Positions 34,037 through 42,898 are shown, numbered from the stretch's first letter. The stretch: DNA of 64,000 nt from JAVJST01 sp965229715 (GCA_965229715.1 CBDDJL010000004.1:958917-1022916), one strand, 5' to 3'. The notes: generated from the sequence alone by a model not told the origin. Made by a program: numbers and translations.

Positions 34037-35944
34037 ATGCATTCGATGCCCCCAAGCCGCAACAAGCGCCGCCGCAACAATCTGCGTCTCGGGCCGATTT
34101 CCGACCTCGAGGCACATCTGCCCGAAGACTGGTGGAGCACCCTGTTCGACGGACTCTACCTTCTGACCGACGGCGACGTCGTCGAGAACGCCGACAACAC
34201 CCGCGCCGACATCGAAGCGGTCATCGCCGCGACCGGCATCCGCCCGGGCGACGCCATCACCGATCTCTGCTGCGGTCAGGGCCGTCACGTCATCGAACTG
34301 GCGGGCCAGGGTTTCGACAACCTGACCGGCATCGACCGCTCGCGCTATCTGATCCGCGTTGCGCGAAAACGCGCGCAACAGGCCGGCATCAACGGCAAGG
34401 CGGTGTTTCGGGAAGGCGATGCGCGCGCGCCGCGGCTGGCCGACGCCAGTCAGGACGCCATCCTGATCATGGGCAATGCCTTCGGTTACTTTTCGAGCGA
34501 TTCCGACGACCAGCGGGTCCTCTCAGCTTGCGCCAAGGCGCTGCGCTCGGGCGGTACGCTTGTGCTCGACATCACGGACGGCGCGTGGATCCGGCAGAAC
34601 TTCGACGCGCGTTCGTGGGAATGGGTCGACAAGCACCACTTCGTCTGCCGCGAACGGGCGCTGTCGTCGGACGGCGACCGGCTGATCTCCCGCGAAGTCA
34701 TCAGCAACGACGAGAAGGGCGTTATCGCCGATCAGTTCTATGCCGAACGGCTTTATAGCTTCGAGCGTATTTCGGAGGGCCTGAGCGACGCCGGTTTCCG
34801 GGACATCGCGCGCCACGCCAATATCGAAACCCGGTCCGACAGGGGCCAGGACCTCGGCATGATGGCCAACCGCATGCTGCTGACGGCAACGGCGCCCCGG
34901 CACGCGAAGGCCAAAAAACGCGGCCAGCGGACCGTCGACGTGACGGTGGTGATGGGCGATCCGCGGCTGCCCGATCCCGTCAAGCGGGGCGGCTGTTTCA
35001 ACGCTGAGGACATGGAGACCATCGACCGGTTGAAGGATGCGCTCAACGATTCGGCGGGCTACCGCTTCCACTACCTCGACAATCACCAGACCCTGGCGCG
35101 CGATCTGGAAACCTGCGAGAGCGACCTGGTATTCAATCTGTGCGACGAGGGTTTTCGCAACGACCCTTTCAAGGAACTTCACGTTCCGGCGCTTCTGGAG
35201 ATGAACGACCTGCCCTACACCGGCGCCGCGCCCGGTTGTCTCGCCATGTGCTACGACAAGTCGCTGGTGCGCGCGGTCGCGCAATCTCTCGACATACCGG
35301 TGCCGCTCGAAACGTTCATCCGCGCTGGCGATCAGTCGGCGACCCTGCCCGCCGTGTTCCCGGCAATTCTCAAACCGAACTTCGGCGACTCGAGCATCGG
35401 CATCACGGCCGACGCGGTGGTTTACGACAAGCACGCGCTGCTCGACTACCTCGGCGAGCTGCGCGCGGAGTTCGCCGGCAAACCCCTGCTCGTGCAAGAG
35501 TATCTCGCCGGATCGGAATACAGCGTTACCGTGATCGGCAATCCGAAACAGGGCATGCGGGCGCTGCCGGTTCTCGAGGTCGACTATTCGGGACTCGATC
35601 CGAAATTGCCGCGCATTCTCGGCTACGAATCGAAGTGGTTGCCGGACAGTGCCTACTGGACGCAGATCGCCTACAAACAAGCCAACCTGCCGGAGAGCGA
35701 CGAGCAGGCCATCGTCGGCCATGCCGAACGGCTGTTCGAGCGCCTCGGCTGCCGCGACTATGCGCGTTTCGATTTCCGCACCGGCGCCGACGGCGTCTTC
35801 AAGCTCTTGGAGGCGAACCCGAATCCCGGCTGGTGCTGGGACGGCAAGATGAACCTGATGGCGGAATTCGGCGATATGACCTACCCCGAACTGCTAACCC
35901 GCATCCTGAACGTCGCCTGCGAGCGGTACGGCATCGACCGTTAA
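34037..35944 (+). CDS. fused SAM methyltransferase and D-Ala-D-Ala ligase-like ATP-grasp enzyme
   Basis: This 635-residue fusion starts with a class I SAM methyltransferase domain (about residues 1-285): ITDLCCGQGRHVIELAG is the SAM-binding motif I, and GGTLVLDITDG lies further on. The second domain (about 297-635) is an ATP-grasp ligase of the Ddl type: FNLCDEG, LPYTGAAPGC, AILKPNFGDSSIGI, LVQEYLAGSEYSVTVIG and the metal-binding FDFR with LLEANPNPGW. Ddl-type ligases join an activated carboxylate to an amine. ATG 34037 follows GGGAGA; the frame is open further upstream but non-conserved looking. The fusion implies sequential methylation and amide formation on one product, which is unknown. 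Confidence 0.9.
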   Translation: MHSMPPSRNKRRRNNLRLGPISDLEAHLPEDWWSTLFDGLYLLTDGDVVENADNTRADIEAVIAATGIRPGDAITDLCCGQGRHVIELAGQGFDNLTGIDRSRYLIRVARKRAQQAGINGKAVFREGDARAPRLADASQDAILIMGNAFGYFSSDSDDQRVLSACAKALRSGGTLVLDITDGAWIRQNFDARSWEWVDKHHFVCRERALSSDGDRLISREVISNDEKGVIADQFYAERLYSFERISEGLSDAGFRDIARHANIETRSDRGQDLGMMANRMLLTATAPRHAKAKKRGQRTVDVTVVMGDPRLPDPVKRGGCFNAEDMETIDRLKDALNDSAGYRFHYLDNHQTLARDLETCESDLVFNLCDEGFRNDPFKELHVPALLEMNDLPYTGAAPGCLAMCYDKSLVRAVAQSLDIPVPLETFIRAGDQSATLPAVFPAILKPNFGDSSIGITADAVVYDKHALLDYLGELRAEFAGKPLLVQEYLAGSEYSVTVIGNPKQGMRALPVLEVDYSGLDPKLPRILGYESKWLPDSAYWTQIAYKQANLPESDEQAIVGHAERLFERLGCRDYARFDFRTGADGVFKLLEANPNPGWCWDGKMNLMAEFGDMTYPELLTRILNVACERYGIDR

Positions 35945-36047
35945 CCTTCGCCCGTCCCAATCCGGACATGACATCCCGGATATTCCGGCGATGAGCCCGC
36001 GCGCCTAGTATGCCGACGATCGAACATGGCGACAGAAAAGGTGCATC

Positions 36048-37442
36048 ATGAACATCCTGCGGAACCTCGGCACGGAACAGCTTCAGGAGAAGGACAACAA
36101 GTTCGTCCACCCCTGGGAGGGTTTCAAGGAATACGGCAACAACAAGCGAACGATTATCAAGAAGGCAGACGGCGTCTATTTCCATGATTCCGACGGTAAC
36201 CGCCTGCTCGACGGTCCGGGCGGCATGTGGTGCGTACAGATCGGCTACGGCCGCGAAGACATGGCCGACGCGATCCGCGATCAGGCGCTGGAAATGGCGT
36301 ACTGCTCGCCGTGGTCGCTGTCGAACGAGCCGGCCGCCTTGCTCGCCGACAAACTCTCGACCCTGACGCCGGGCGATCTGAACAACACGTTCTTCACCAG
36401 TTCGGGTTCCGCCGCCGTCGACAGCGCGCTGCGCTTCGTCATGTTCTACAACAACATCCTCGGCCGCCCCGACAAGAAACACATCATTTCGCGCAAGAAG
36501 GCCTATCACGGCAGCACCTATCTGGCCGCGTCCGTGTCGGGCAAGGAACGCGACAAATCGTTCATGGATTTCGTGACCGATACCATCCATCACATCTCGG
36601 ATCCGGAACCCTATCGCCGGCCCAAGGACATGGGCGTCGAGGACTGGCTCGAATTTCTGGTCAAGGAATTCGAAGACAAGATCCTGGAAATCGGCGCCGA
36701 TAAGGTCGCCGCCTTCATCGGCGAGCCGCTGCTCGCGTCCGGCGGCGTCTCGATCCCGCCGAAGGGATACCACGAACGCATTTTGGAGGTCTGCCGCAAG
36801 CACGACGTGCTCTACATCTCCGACGAGGTCGTCACCGCCTGGGGCCGGCTCGGCCACTGGTTCGCTTCGGAAGACGTCTACGGAATCCAGCCCGACATCA
36901 TCACCACGGCCAAGGGCATCACGTCGGGGTATCAGCCGCTCGGCGCCGTGTTCATCTCCGACCGTCTGGTCGCCGATCTCAAGGGTAAGGACGCGGCGGA
37001 GGGCTATTTCTCGAACGGCTACACCTACTCCGGCCACCCGATCGCCTGCGCCGCCGCGCTCAAGAATATCGAGATCATCGAGAACGAAGGCATTCTCGAA
37101 CACGTCCGCGAGGTCGGTCCCTACATGCAGGAGCGTCTCAAGGAACTGCTCGACCTGCCGATCGTCGGCGACGTTCGCGGCGAAGGCCTGCTGGGCTGCG
37201 TCGAATGCGTCATCTCGAAGGACAGCAAGGAAGCGCTCAGCCTCGACTACGAGATCGGCAGCCGCATCGACAAGCACTGCCAGTCGCTCGGCCTGCTGGT
37301 CCGACCGCTGATCAACATGTGCGTTTTCTCGCCGCCGCTGATCATCACCAAGCCGCAGATCGACGACATGATCGACGCGCTCAAGGGCGGCATCGAACGC
37401 GCCACCGAAGACGTCCGCAAGGAAGGGGTGTGGAACGGCTGA
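36048..37442 (+). CDS. class III aminotransferase (putrescine/omega-amino acid:pyruvate type)
   Basis: This 464-residue fold-type I enzyme resembles SpuC-like putrescine or beta-alanine:pyruvate aminotransferases. GPGGMWCVQIGYGR and FTSSGSAAVDSALR bind PLP phosphate, YISDEVVTAWGRLG (about residues 258-271) holds the PLP Asp, and TTAKGITSGYQPLGA (about 285-299) the Schiff-base lysine. It lies 103 bases after the fusion gene and is followed by a terminator, so it is likely the last gene of that unit. A decarboxylase making a di- or polyamine next door fits an amine substrate. Confidence 0.9.
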   Translation: MNILRNLGTEQLQEKDNKFVHPWEGFKEYGNNKRTIIKKADGVYFHDSDGNRLLDGPGGMWCVQIGYGREDMADAIRDQALEMAYCSPWSLSNEPAALLADKLSTLTPGDLNNTFFTSSGSAAVDSALRFVMFYNNILGRPDKKHIISRKKAYHGSTYLAASVSGKERDKSFMDFVTDTIHHISDPEPYRRPKDMGVEDWLEFLVKEFEDKILEIGADKVAAFIGEPLLASGGVSIPPKGYHERILEVCRKHDVLYISDEVVTAWGRLGHWFASEDVYGIQPDIITTAKGITSGYQPLGAVFISDRLVADLKGKDAAEGYFSNGYTYSGHPIACAAALKNIEIIENEGILEHVREVGPYMQERLKELLDLPIVGDVRGEGLLGCVECVISKDSKEALSLDYEIGSRIDKHCQSLGLLVRPLINMCVFSPPLIITKPQIDDMIDALKGGIERATEDVRKEGVWNG

Positions 37443-37467
37443 CCGCCTCCCCTCTGTAGAAAACATG

Positions 37468-37494
37468 CCCCGGCCTCACGGTCGGGGTTTTTTC
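37468..37494 (+). terminator. rho-independent terminator after the class III aminotransferase
   Basis: CCCCGGCC-TCAC-GGTCGGGG (one G-T pair) is followed by a run of six or more T, 25 bases after the stop codon. Confidence 0.88.
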
Positions 37495-37500
37495 TTTTCG

Positions 37501-37530
37501 CAAAAAGAAAATCCGGCCCGCGAGGGCCGG
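37501..37530 (-). terminator. rho-independent terminator on the minus strand
   Basis: Perfect stem CCGGCCC-TCGC-GGGCCGG (read on the minus strand, 37530-37513), followed by ATTTTCTTTTTG. It lies 290 bases beyond the nearest minus-strand stop codon, so it more likely ends a separate short transcript. Confidence 0.85.
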
Positions 37531-37606
37531 AAGTCAGATCAGGAGAGAAGAGAGAGAGACAACGGTCGAAAGACCAACTCGATCCGGAGATGACCGCGTC
37601 ATCGAT
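37501..37606 (-). ncRNA. candidate small RNA with CU-rich single-stranded tract
   Basis: The predicted transcript of about 106 bases holds, in order, a hairpin GATGAC-GCG-GTCATC (37603-37589), a hairpin GGTC-TTTC-GACC (37575-37564), an unpaired CU-rich tract ending CTCTCCT (37559-37541) that could pair with ribosome-binding sites, and an intrinsic terminator (37530-37501). A TATGTT -10 box lies at 37618-37613, and a perfect TGTGA-N6-TCACA site is centred 41.5 bases upstream of the predicted start. No coding frame fits the region. This is inference from architecture; no known sRNA family was recognised. Confidence 0.5.
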
Positions 37607-37818
37607 GGTTCGAACATAGGGCATGACTGTCCAGTAATCTGTGACCGCCGTCACAGGGCGGAAATTTTTTCGATTTTTTTCCGGATGTTTTCCGTGCGGC
37701 GCTTAGAGCCGGAAATCGGGTTGAAAGCGGATGTTTCTCGCGTCTGTGCGCATCGCCGGCGAATAGCCCTGAAGAGACGACGACACATGCTTCAGAGTCT
37801 TCCCTTGTATGGGCAAAC
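37531..37818. other. intergenic region between convergent genes
   Basis: Apart from the small RNA and its CRP-type site, the part at 37656-37818 contains an A/T-rich run (GAAATTTTTTCGATTTTTTT) and no gene or repeat I recognise. Confidence 0.5.
37640..37655. promoter_or_regulatory. CRP-type binding site (TGTGA-N6-TCACA)
   Basis: TGTGACCGCCGTCACA is a perfect palindromic match to the CRP consensus. Relative to a minus-strand TATGTT -10 box at 37618-37613 its centre would lie at -41.5, the class II activator position. Confidence 0.6.
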
Positions 37819-40245
37819 CTACGCGATGCCCCGCGGCAACAGATTTTCCGGATCATAAAGACAAACCTGACAGACCGTCGCTTTCGTGGGTTCGCCGGTC
37901 AACACAACCTCCAGCTCACTGCCGAGAGTGGCATACTGCGGTTCGACATACGCCATCGCGAGGTTCTTTTTCGTCCTGTATCCCCAGGCGGCGGAGGTAA
38001 CGGAACCTATGGGAACGCCACCGGAAAAAACGCCGTCCCCGGGTTGAGCAGGCGCGGTGGCGCTATCCAGTTCAAGAACGATCCTTTCTTTGCGATTGCC
38101 GGCTTCAATCTGCTCTAACAATCCCGATTTGCCGACGAACGCCTTATCCAAATTCACGAATCGAGCCAGCCCGGCTTCGATGGGATTGTACTCGGTGATG
38201 AAGTCGCCCTTCCAATGACCGTAGCCCTTTTCCAGGCGCATCGAGTCGATCGCATACATGCCGAAATGGGTGAGGCCGAACTTCTCGCCAGCATCGGCGA
38301 GGATTTCATAAGCTGCATGGAGTTGAGTGTTGGCGATGTGCAGCTCGAATGCCTGTTCGCCCGAATAGCTGATTGCAATTGCCAGCGCCTCGACATGGCC
38401 GATAAAGATCCGTTGCGCCGTCAGCCAAGGGAAGTCCTGTTGGTCGAAGCGACTTCGCGGCGATACCGCGGCCAGAAGCTGGCGAGTTTTCGGTCCGGCC
38501 AGCACCATCATCGTATGTGTGTTGGTGCAAACCTCAATGCGAATGTCCGAGCTTTCGGGCAGATGTTCATTCAGCCAGTCAATATCGTGAACCTCTGCTG
38601 TCGCAGCGGAGCCGTAAAAAATGTCTCCGTTCGGCAGTGGTACGATCGTGGCCTCGCCCTCGATGTTTCCCTTCGGGGTGAGGAAGTAGCACAGGCTGGC
38701 CTTGCCAATCCTGGTCGAAACAGGGGAACACGTTAGGCTGCTTAACCAGTCCAGAGCTCCCCGGCCGCTGATGCGGTAGTGGTTAAAGCCGGAAAGTTCC
38801 GCCAGCCCGACGTTGCTCCGTAGCCCTTCAATTTCGGCCCCCACAACATCGTGCCAGTTCTGGAAGGTGTAACCGTGGCTCTCCTGAAAACGCGCATCCG
38901 GCTTATAGAAGTTCGTGCGCTCCCATCCATTGACTACGCCAAATTCCGCACCTTTTGCCTTCAGCACAGGATAGAGCGGTGACGCCTTTGCCGGCCGGCC
39001 GGCCGGGCGGTGTTCGTGCGGCAGATGCCAGCGGAACTCGTGCCGGTAATCTTCGATAGACTTGAGTGCTGTGAACTCCGTATTGGCGAAATGAGTGATC
39101 CGGCGAGGGTCGAGTTGCCACGTATCCCATTCCGTTTCGCCGTGCACCATCATTTGGGCCAGCATCTTGCCGTAGCCGCCGCCCTCGCCGATCCCGACGC
39201 GAAGCCCGTTCATCGACCAGCAGTTTCGAAGACCAGGCTGCTTGCCGACCAGCGGACCGGCGTCTGCGGCGTAGGAGACCGGCCCGTTGATCACACGCTT
39301 TATGCCGACATCGTTCAGGCAGGGGACGCGTTCGAAAATCGGTTCCATTTTCGGCAGCAGGCGGTCGAGGTCGTCCGGACAAAGCGCGTTGACGAAGCCC
39401 GGGTCAATGCCGTCCATGCCGAAGGTTTTGCAATCGTGCTCGTATATGCCGACGAGAAGTCCGTTCATTTCCTGGCGCATGTAGAATGTGTCGCGCGGAC
39501 ATCGGACCATGGCCACTCGGCCCTCGCGCCCGGCCAGATCCGGCACCTCGCCGGTTACGAAATACATGTGCTCCATCGCAATGACCGGATACTCGATGCC
39601 AAGAAGCGCGCCGACCTCGTTCACCCGGTAACCCGCTGCAATGACAATGTGTTCCGCCGAGATCGTCCCGCTATCCGTTTCGACCTGCCACTCACCGCCG
39701 GGGGTTGGGCTCAATCCGGTCACGGGGGTGTTGCGATGAATCGAGGCGCCCGCTGCCCGAGCATGGTGCGCCAGCGCCTGGCACAGCTGTGCCGGATCGA
39801 TGTCGCCGTCTCGCTCGTCCCACAACGCCGCAAGAACGCCTTCGGTGTTGATCAGCGGGTTGCGCTCGACGATTTCCTTGGAGTCCAACAGATCGAACTG
39901 CAGACCCAGTCCTTTGGCGACCGAAATGATGTGGTGGCATTCATCCAGGTGGACCGGTTCGGTCAGCAGTCGCAGACCACCGGTACCGTAGTGATAATTG
40001 ATCGGGTACGCCGGGTCGTCGGCCAGCTTCTTGTAGAGTTTGATGGTATAGTCGCGCAGCAACAAAAGTAACTGGTTGAAAGCAATGCCTGGACATTGCG
40101 CTGCGGAGTGCCAGGTCGTTCCCGATGTCAGTTCATTGCGTTCCAGCAACACGACATCCGTCCACCCCTCCTGCGTCAGGTGATAGAGCGCCGATAGTCC
40201 GCCGACACCGCCTCCGACGATAACGACACGCGCGTGTGATTGCAT
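37819..40245 (-). CDS. FAD-dependent dimethylglycine/sarcosine dehydrogenase-like protein with GcvT domain
   Basis: This 808-residue two-domain enzyme has an N-terminal DAO-type FAD domain (about residues 1-380) with VVIVGGGVGGLSALYHL and GTTWHSAAQ, where the His equivalent in DMGDH covalently holds FAD. The C-terminal part (about 430-808) is a GcvT/aminomethyltransferase-like folate domain: LAELSGFNHYRISG, YSGEQAFELHI and KAFVGKSGLLEQ. Such enzymes oxidise N-methylglycines and pass the one-carbon unit to tetrahydrofolate. ATG 40245 follows GGAGAG. It is divergent from a LysR gene, its likely regulator. Exact substrate unknown. Confidence 0.9.
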   Translation of the reverse strand: MQSHARVVIVGGGVGGLSALYHLTQEGWTDVVLLERNELTSGTTWHSAAQCPGIAFNQLLLLLRDYTIKLYKKLADDPAYPINYHYGTGGLRLLTEPVHLDECHHIISVAKGLGLQFDLLDSKEIVERNPLINTEGVLAALWDERDGDIDPAQLCQALAHHARAAGASIHRNTPVTGLSPTPGGEWQVETDSGTISAEHIVIAAGYRVNEVGALLGIEYPVIAMEHMYFVTGEVPDLAGREGRVAMVRCPRDTFYMRQEMNGLLVGIYEHDCKTFGMDGIDPGFVNALCPDDLDRLLPKMEPIFERVPCLNDVGIKRVINGPVSYAADAGPLVGKQPGLRNCWSMNGLRVGIGEGGGYGKMLAQMMVHGETEWDTWQLDPRRITHFANTEFTALKSIEDYRHEFRWHLPHEHRPAGRPAKASPLYPVLKAKGAEFGVVNGWERTNFYKPDARFQESHGYTFQNWHDVVGAEIEGLRSNVGLAELSGFNHYRISGRGALDWLSSLTCSPVSTRIGKASLCYFLTPKGNIEGEATIVPLPNGDIFYGSAATAEVHDIDWLNEHLPESSDIRIEVCTNTHTMMVLAGPKTRQLLAAVSPRSRFDQQDFPWLTAQRIFIGHVEALAIAISYSGEQAFELHIANTQLHAAYEILADAGEKFGLTHFGMYAIDSMRLEKGYGHWKGDFITEYNPIEAGLARFVNLDKAFVGKSGLLEQIEAGNRKERIVLELDSATAPAQPGDGVFSGGVPIGSVTSAAWGYRTKKNLAMAYVEPQYATLGSELEVVLTGEPTKATVCQVCLYDPENLLPRGIA

Positions 40246-40346
40246 TTCGACTCTCCAGACATGTTGCAGCTGTCGGCATTATTCGGCAGATCCATCATTT
40301 TCAAAATCAGATATTTGTGGACGATATAATCTATAAAATAGAATTA

Positions 40347-41291
40347 TTGGATCAGGAGGCGACCCTGGAGACGACCCTGAAATCCCTCCGCTACTTCATG
40401 ACCGTCATGGAATGCGGCAGCGTCGCGGAAGCGTCTCGACAATTGAATGTCGTGCCGTCCGCAATCCACGCGGCAGTCAACCAGGTCGAGAACGCGTTCG
40501 GCCTGCGGCTGACGATCCGGCAACGCTCGAAAGGCATCTCGCCGACGGCCACCGGAAGGATCCTGATGGCTCGGATTCAGCACATCCTGGATGAGTACGA
40601 GAGCCTAATGAGCGAAAGCGCAGACTTGCACTCGAAGTTGGTGGGTCAGCTCAAGGTCGGATACTACGCGCCCATCGCTCCGGCCTTTTTGCCAAATGTC
40701 ATCAGAGGTCTTGTCGCCGATAACCTTCGTCTCGATTTCAAGCTCGTCGATTGCGACAATCAGTCCGCGCAGGACGGCCTCACGACCGGCGCGTTCGATG
40801 TAATTCTCTGTGTCGGCGAGAACTTGAAGCCGGAAATCACCTGCGAAACCCTGATTGAAGTACCGGCTTACGTTCTTGTGGCAAATGGTCACGAGTTTTC
40901 ATCAAGGCGAAGCGTTTCCCTGCAGGATCTAGACCAAAGAGACATGGTCTTGCTCGACCTGCCGGTTGTCAGCGAATACTACAGCCGCATCTTCGATGAT
41001 GCCGGCGTCTCGCCGAGGATTGCCTGTACGGCGACGACGGTCGAGATGGTGCGCAGTTTGGTTGGCGCAGGATTGGGATGCTCCATCCTGCACATGCGTC
41101 CTGCGACCGAAATGACTTACGCAGGCGATCATGTCACAGCGGTTCCCCTGGATCCGCCCTGCGATACATTAAAGATCGTGCTAGGGTACTTGCCAGGAAA
41201 CCCGCGACGCCTGGTAAAGGCGTTCATGGGGGAACTGCACGCTTTTTTCGCGGAAAATCAGTCTCAAGATCTGACGGTCAAGCTTCGATGA
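40347..41291 (+). CDS. LysR-family transcriptional regulator
   Basis: This regulator of about 310 residues has an N-terminal winged helix (SLRYFMTVMECGSVAEASRQ, then AIHAAVNQVENAFGLRL) and a LysR effector domain. TATAAT lies at 40325-40330. The start is uncertain: TTG 40347 is the only standard in-frame codon after that box but has no ribosome site, while CTG 40365 has a perfect AGGAGG (40354-40359) five bases before it and would start the protein right at the usual LysR N-terminus. A long frame back to 40236 overlaps the divergent flavoenzyme gene and is unlikely. It probably controls that enzyme. Confidence 0.82.
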   Translation: MDQEATLETTLKSLRYFMTVMECGSVAEASRQLNVVPSAIHAAVNQVENAFGLRLTIRQRSKGISPTATGRILMARIQHILDEYESLMSESADLHSKLVGQLKVGYYAPIAPAFLPNVIRGLVADNLRLDFKLVDCDNQSAQDGLTTGAFDVILCVGENLKPEITCETLIEVPAYVLVANGHEFSSRRSVSLQDLDQRDMVLLDLPVVSEYYSRIFDDAGVSPRIACTATTVEMVRSLVGAGLGCSILHMRPATEMTYAGDHVTAVPLDPPCDTLKIVLGYLPGNPRRLVKAFMGELHAFFAENQSQDLTVKLR

Positions 41292-41318
41292 TCGGTCATG
41301 AGTATCTTACTCCATTAG

Positions 41319-41632
41319 GGTCATGACCAACGGGCGAAAGGGCGCAGTTTTCGCTTGATAAAACAGGAAAAATATCCTATAATGATGTTTGCTGTTTTGC
41401 AATGGTGAATATGTAATCCGCGGGGTTTGTTCCTGACCGGACACATGGCCAGTCCCGCCATACCCATGTGGCCGGAAAGTAGCCGAAAATGACCATTTAT
41501 GACCATCGCGAACGAAAATTCGCGAATAATTTCAAGTCACTGAAAAATGGCGCTCGAAAAAGATGACCATTATGGCCATAAATGACCATTTTCCGGAAAG
41601 GCACAGCGTTTTCAGTAGGTTAGAATGGTCAT
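41319..41632. repeat. cluster of ATGACCAT/ATGGTCAT octamers
   Basis: ATGACCAT occurs at 41489-41496, 41499-41506, 41563-41570 and 41582-41589, its complement ATGGTCAT at 41625-41632, and the palindromes GGTCATGACC at 41319-41328 and TTATGGCCATAA at 41570-41581. The 556-base gap 41292-41847 is AT-richer than the genes around it and has no convincing coding frame. Confidence 0.6.
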
Positions 41633-41672
41633 GCCGATAGCCATAACAACCATGGGGGCGAAGCAAGCGTTC

Positions 41673-41692
41673 GTCCCGGCGAAAGCCGGGAC
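41673..41692. repeat. REP-like hairpin with GAAA tetraloop
   Basis: GTCCCGGC-GAAA-GCCGGGAC is a perfect 8-bp stem with a GAAA loop. This matches the widespread proteobacterial REP-like unit (CCCG-GAAA-CGGG type). The flanking sequence to 41840 has further fragments of dispersed repeats, including TATCGAAG and ATGAGG. Confidence 0.7.
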
Positions 41693-41847
41693 CTCGGGAC
41701 GAGCCGCGCAAGATCCCGGCATGCCCCGGGATGAGCGGGTGAGAACTGTCCTTATGCCGAGTGACCGCGCAGCAGCCGTATCGAAGCATGAGGGTCGCGC
41801 CTCGCCAACCGATCCATCCCTTCGTTGCGTTCTTTGCGGCAGGTAAC

Positions 41848-42852
41848 TCAGGCGGCGTCGACCGCCTGTACGGCAAAACAATCGCCCTGCGCAATCAGGC
41901 CCGGATGATGCCGGCCGATCAGACGCCCGCTCATTTTCGCATGATACGTCGCCGGCGCCTGGTCGGGATGCGGAATGCAATGTATCCGCCCGAGCGGCTG
42001 GCCCTGCTCGACCCAGTCGCCGAGATCGGCGAGCATTTCGAGAATGCCGTCGTCGTTCGACGCGGTGAAGCAATTCCCGTCCGAGTTATCCATGAACCGG
42101 GTTTCCGGCGTCTGCGCCGCGGCGGGCGAGGCCTCCGCCATGCCCATGTGGGCCATCAGCCGCTCGAGACCGTGTTCGGCGATGCGCACGGTCGCCGCCG
42201 TCGCCGTGCCGCCGCCGCCGAGTTCGGTGGAAATGAACGTCTTGCCCATGTCCTCGACGGTGGTGTCGAGCATGCCGACGGCGTCGAGTTCGGTGAGGAT
42301 CAGGCTGATCGGCGCGGCGAACGCCAGCAGCGCCACCTTGGCGCGCTCGAACTGAGCCTGGTCGTCGAGGTTGTGAATACAGGCGAACGGTTCAAAATTG
42401 AGGGTTCGCCCGCCCGAGTGGATATCGACGACCGTATCGGCGAGCGGCAGGACCGCCTGGGTCACGAAATGCGCGATCTGCGCCGTGACGGTGCCGTCGG
42501 GATCGCCCGGAAACGCCCGGTTCATGTTGCCGTCGTCGATCGGCGACGTGCGCTTGCCGGCGAGGACCGCCGGCAGATTGAGAAACGGGATGATAATGAC
42601 GCGGCCCTGCAATTGGGCGGGATCGAGTCGGCGCATCAGGTTCATCGCCGCGATCGGACCTTCGTATTCGTCGCCGTGGTTGCCGCCGGTCACCAGCAGC
42701 GTCGGTCCCGCGCCGCCCGAAGCGACCGCGAACGGGATGCGCATGGTGCCCCAGGCGGAACGGTCGGTGGAATGCGGCAGGTCGAGATACCCCCAACGCT
42801 TGCCGGCGCCGTCGAGATCGATGCTGGGCGTAATCTTGCTGCGAAACGACAT
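41848..42852 (-). CDS. succinylglutamate desuccinylase/aspartoacylase family hydrolase (DoeB-like)
   Basis: This 334-residue zinc amidohydrolase is related to M14 carboxypeptidases. Metal-binding motifs are GGNHGDEYEG (about residues 56-65; His and Glu) and DIHSGG (about 143-148; His). It most resembles DoeB, which deacetylates N-alpha-acetyl-diaminobutyrate in ectoine breakdown, but no other doe gene is adjacent (an M24 enzyme of the DoeA superfamily lies 15 kb away). It is cytoplasmic and divergent from hsp20. Confidence 0.8.
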   Translation of the reverse strand: MSFRSKITPSIDLDGAGKRWGYLDLPHSTDRSAWGTMRIPFAVASGGAGPTLLVTGGNHGDEYEGPIAAMNLMRRLDPAQLQGRVIIIPFLNLPAVLAGKRTSPIDDGNMNRAFPGDPDGTVTAQIAHFVTQAVLPLADTVVDIHSGGRTLNFEPFACIHNLDDQAQFERAKVALLAFAAPISLILTELDAVGMLDTTVEDMGKTFISTELGGGGTATAATVRIAEHGLERLMAHMGMAEASPAAAQTPETRFMDNSDGNCFTASNDDGILEMLADLGDWVEQGQPLGRIHCIPHPDQAPATYHAKMSGRLIGRHHPGLIAQGDCFAVQAVDAA

Positions 42853-42898
42853 GGTCTGTGCTCCTCGGCCGGGCGAAACGCGCCTTTGCGCGCGCCTA

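Noticed and set aside
35799..37466. 555-codon minus-strand frame opposite the class III aminotransferase
   Set aside because: Antisense shadow; the plus-strand gene has full PLP-enzyme motifs and a terminator.
41489..41566. 25-codon frame beginning at an ATGACCAT repeat
   Set aside because: The ATG belongs to the repeated octamer and there is no ribosome site; a similar short frame begins at the next copy, as expected from the repeat itself.
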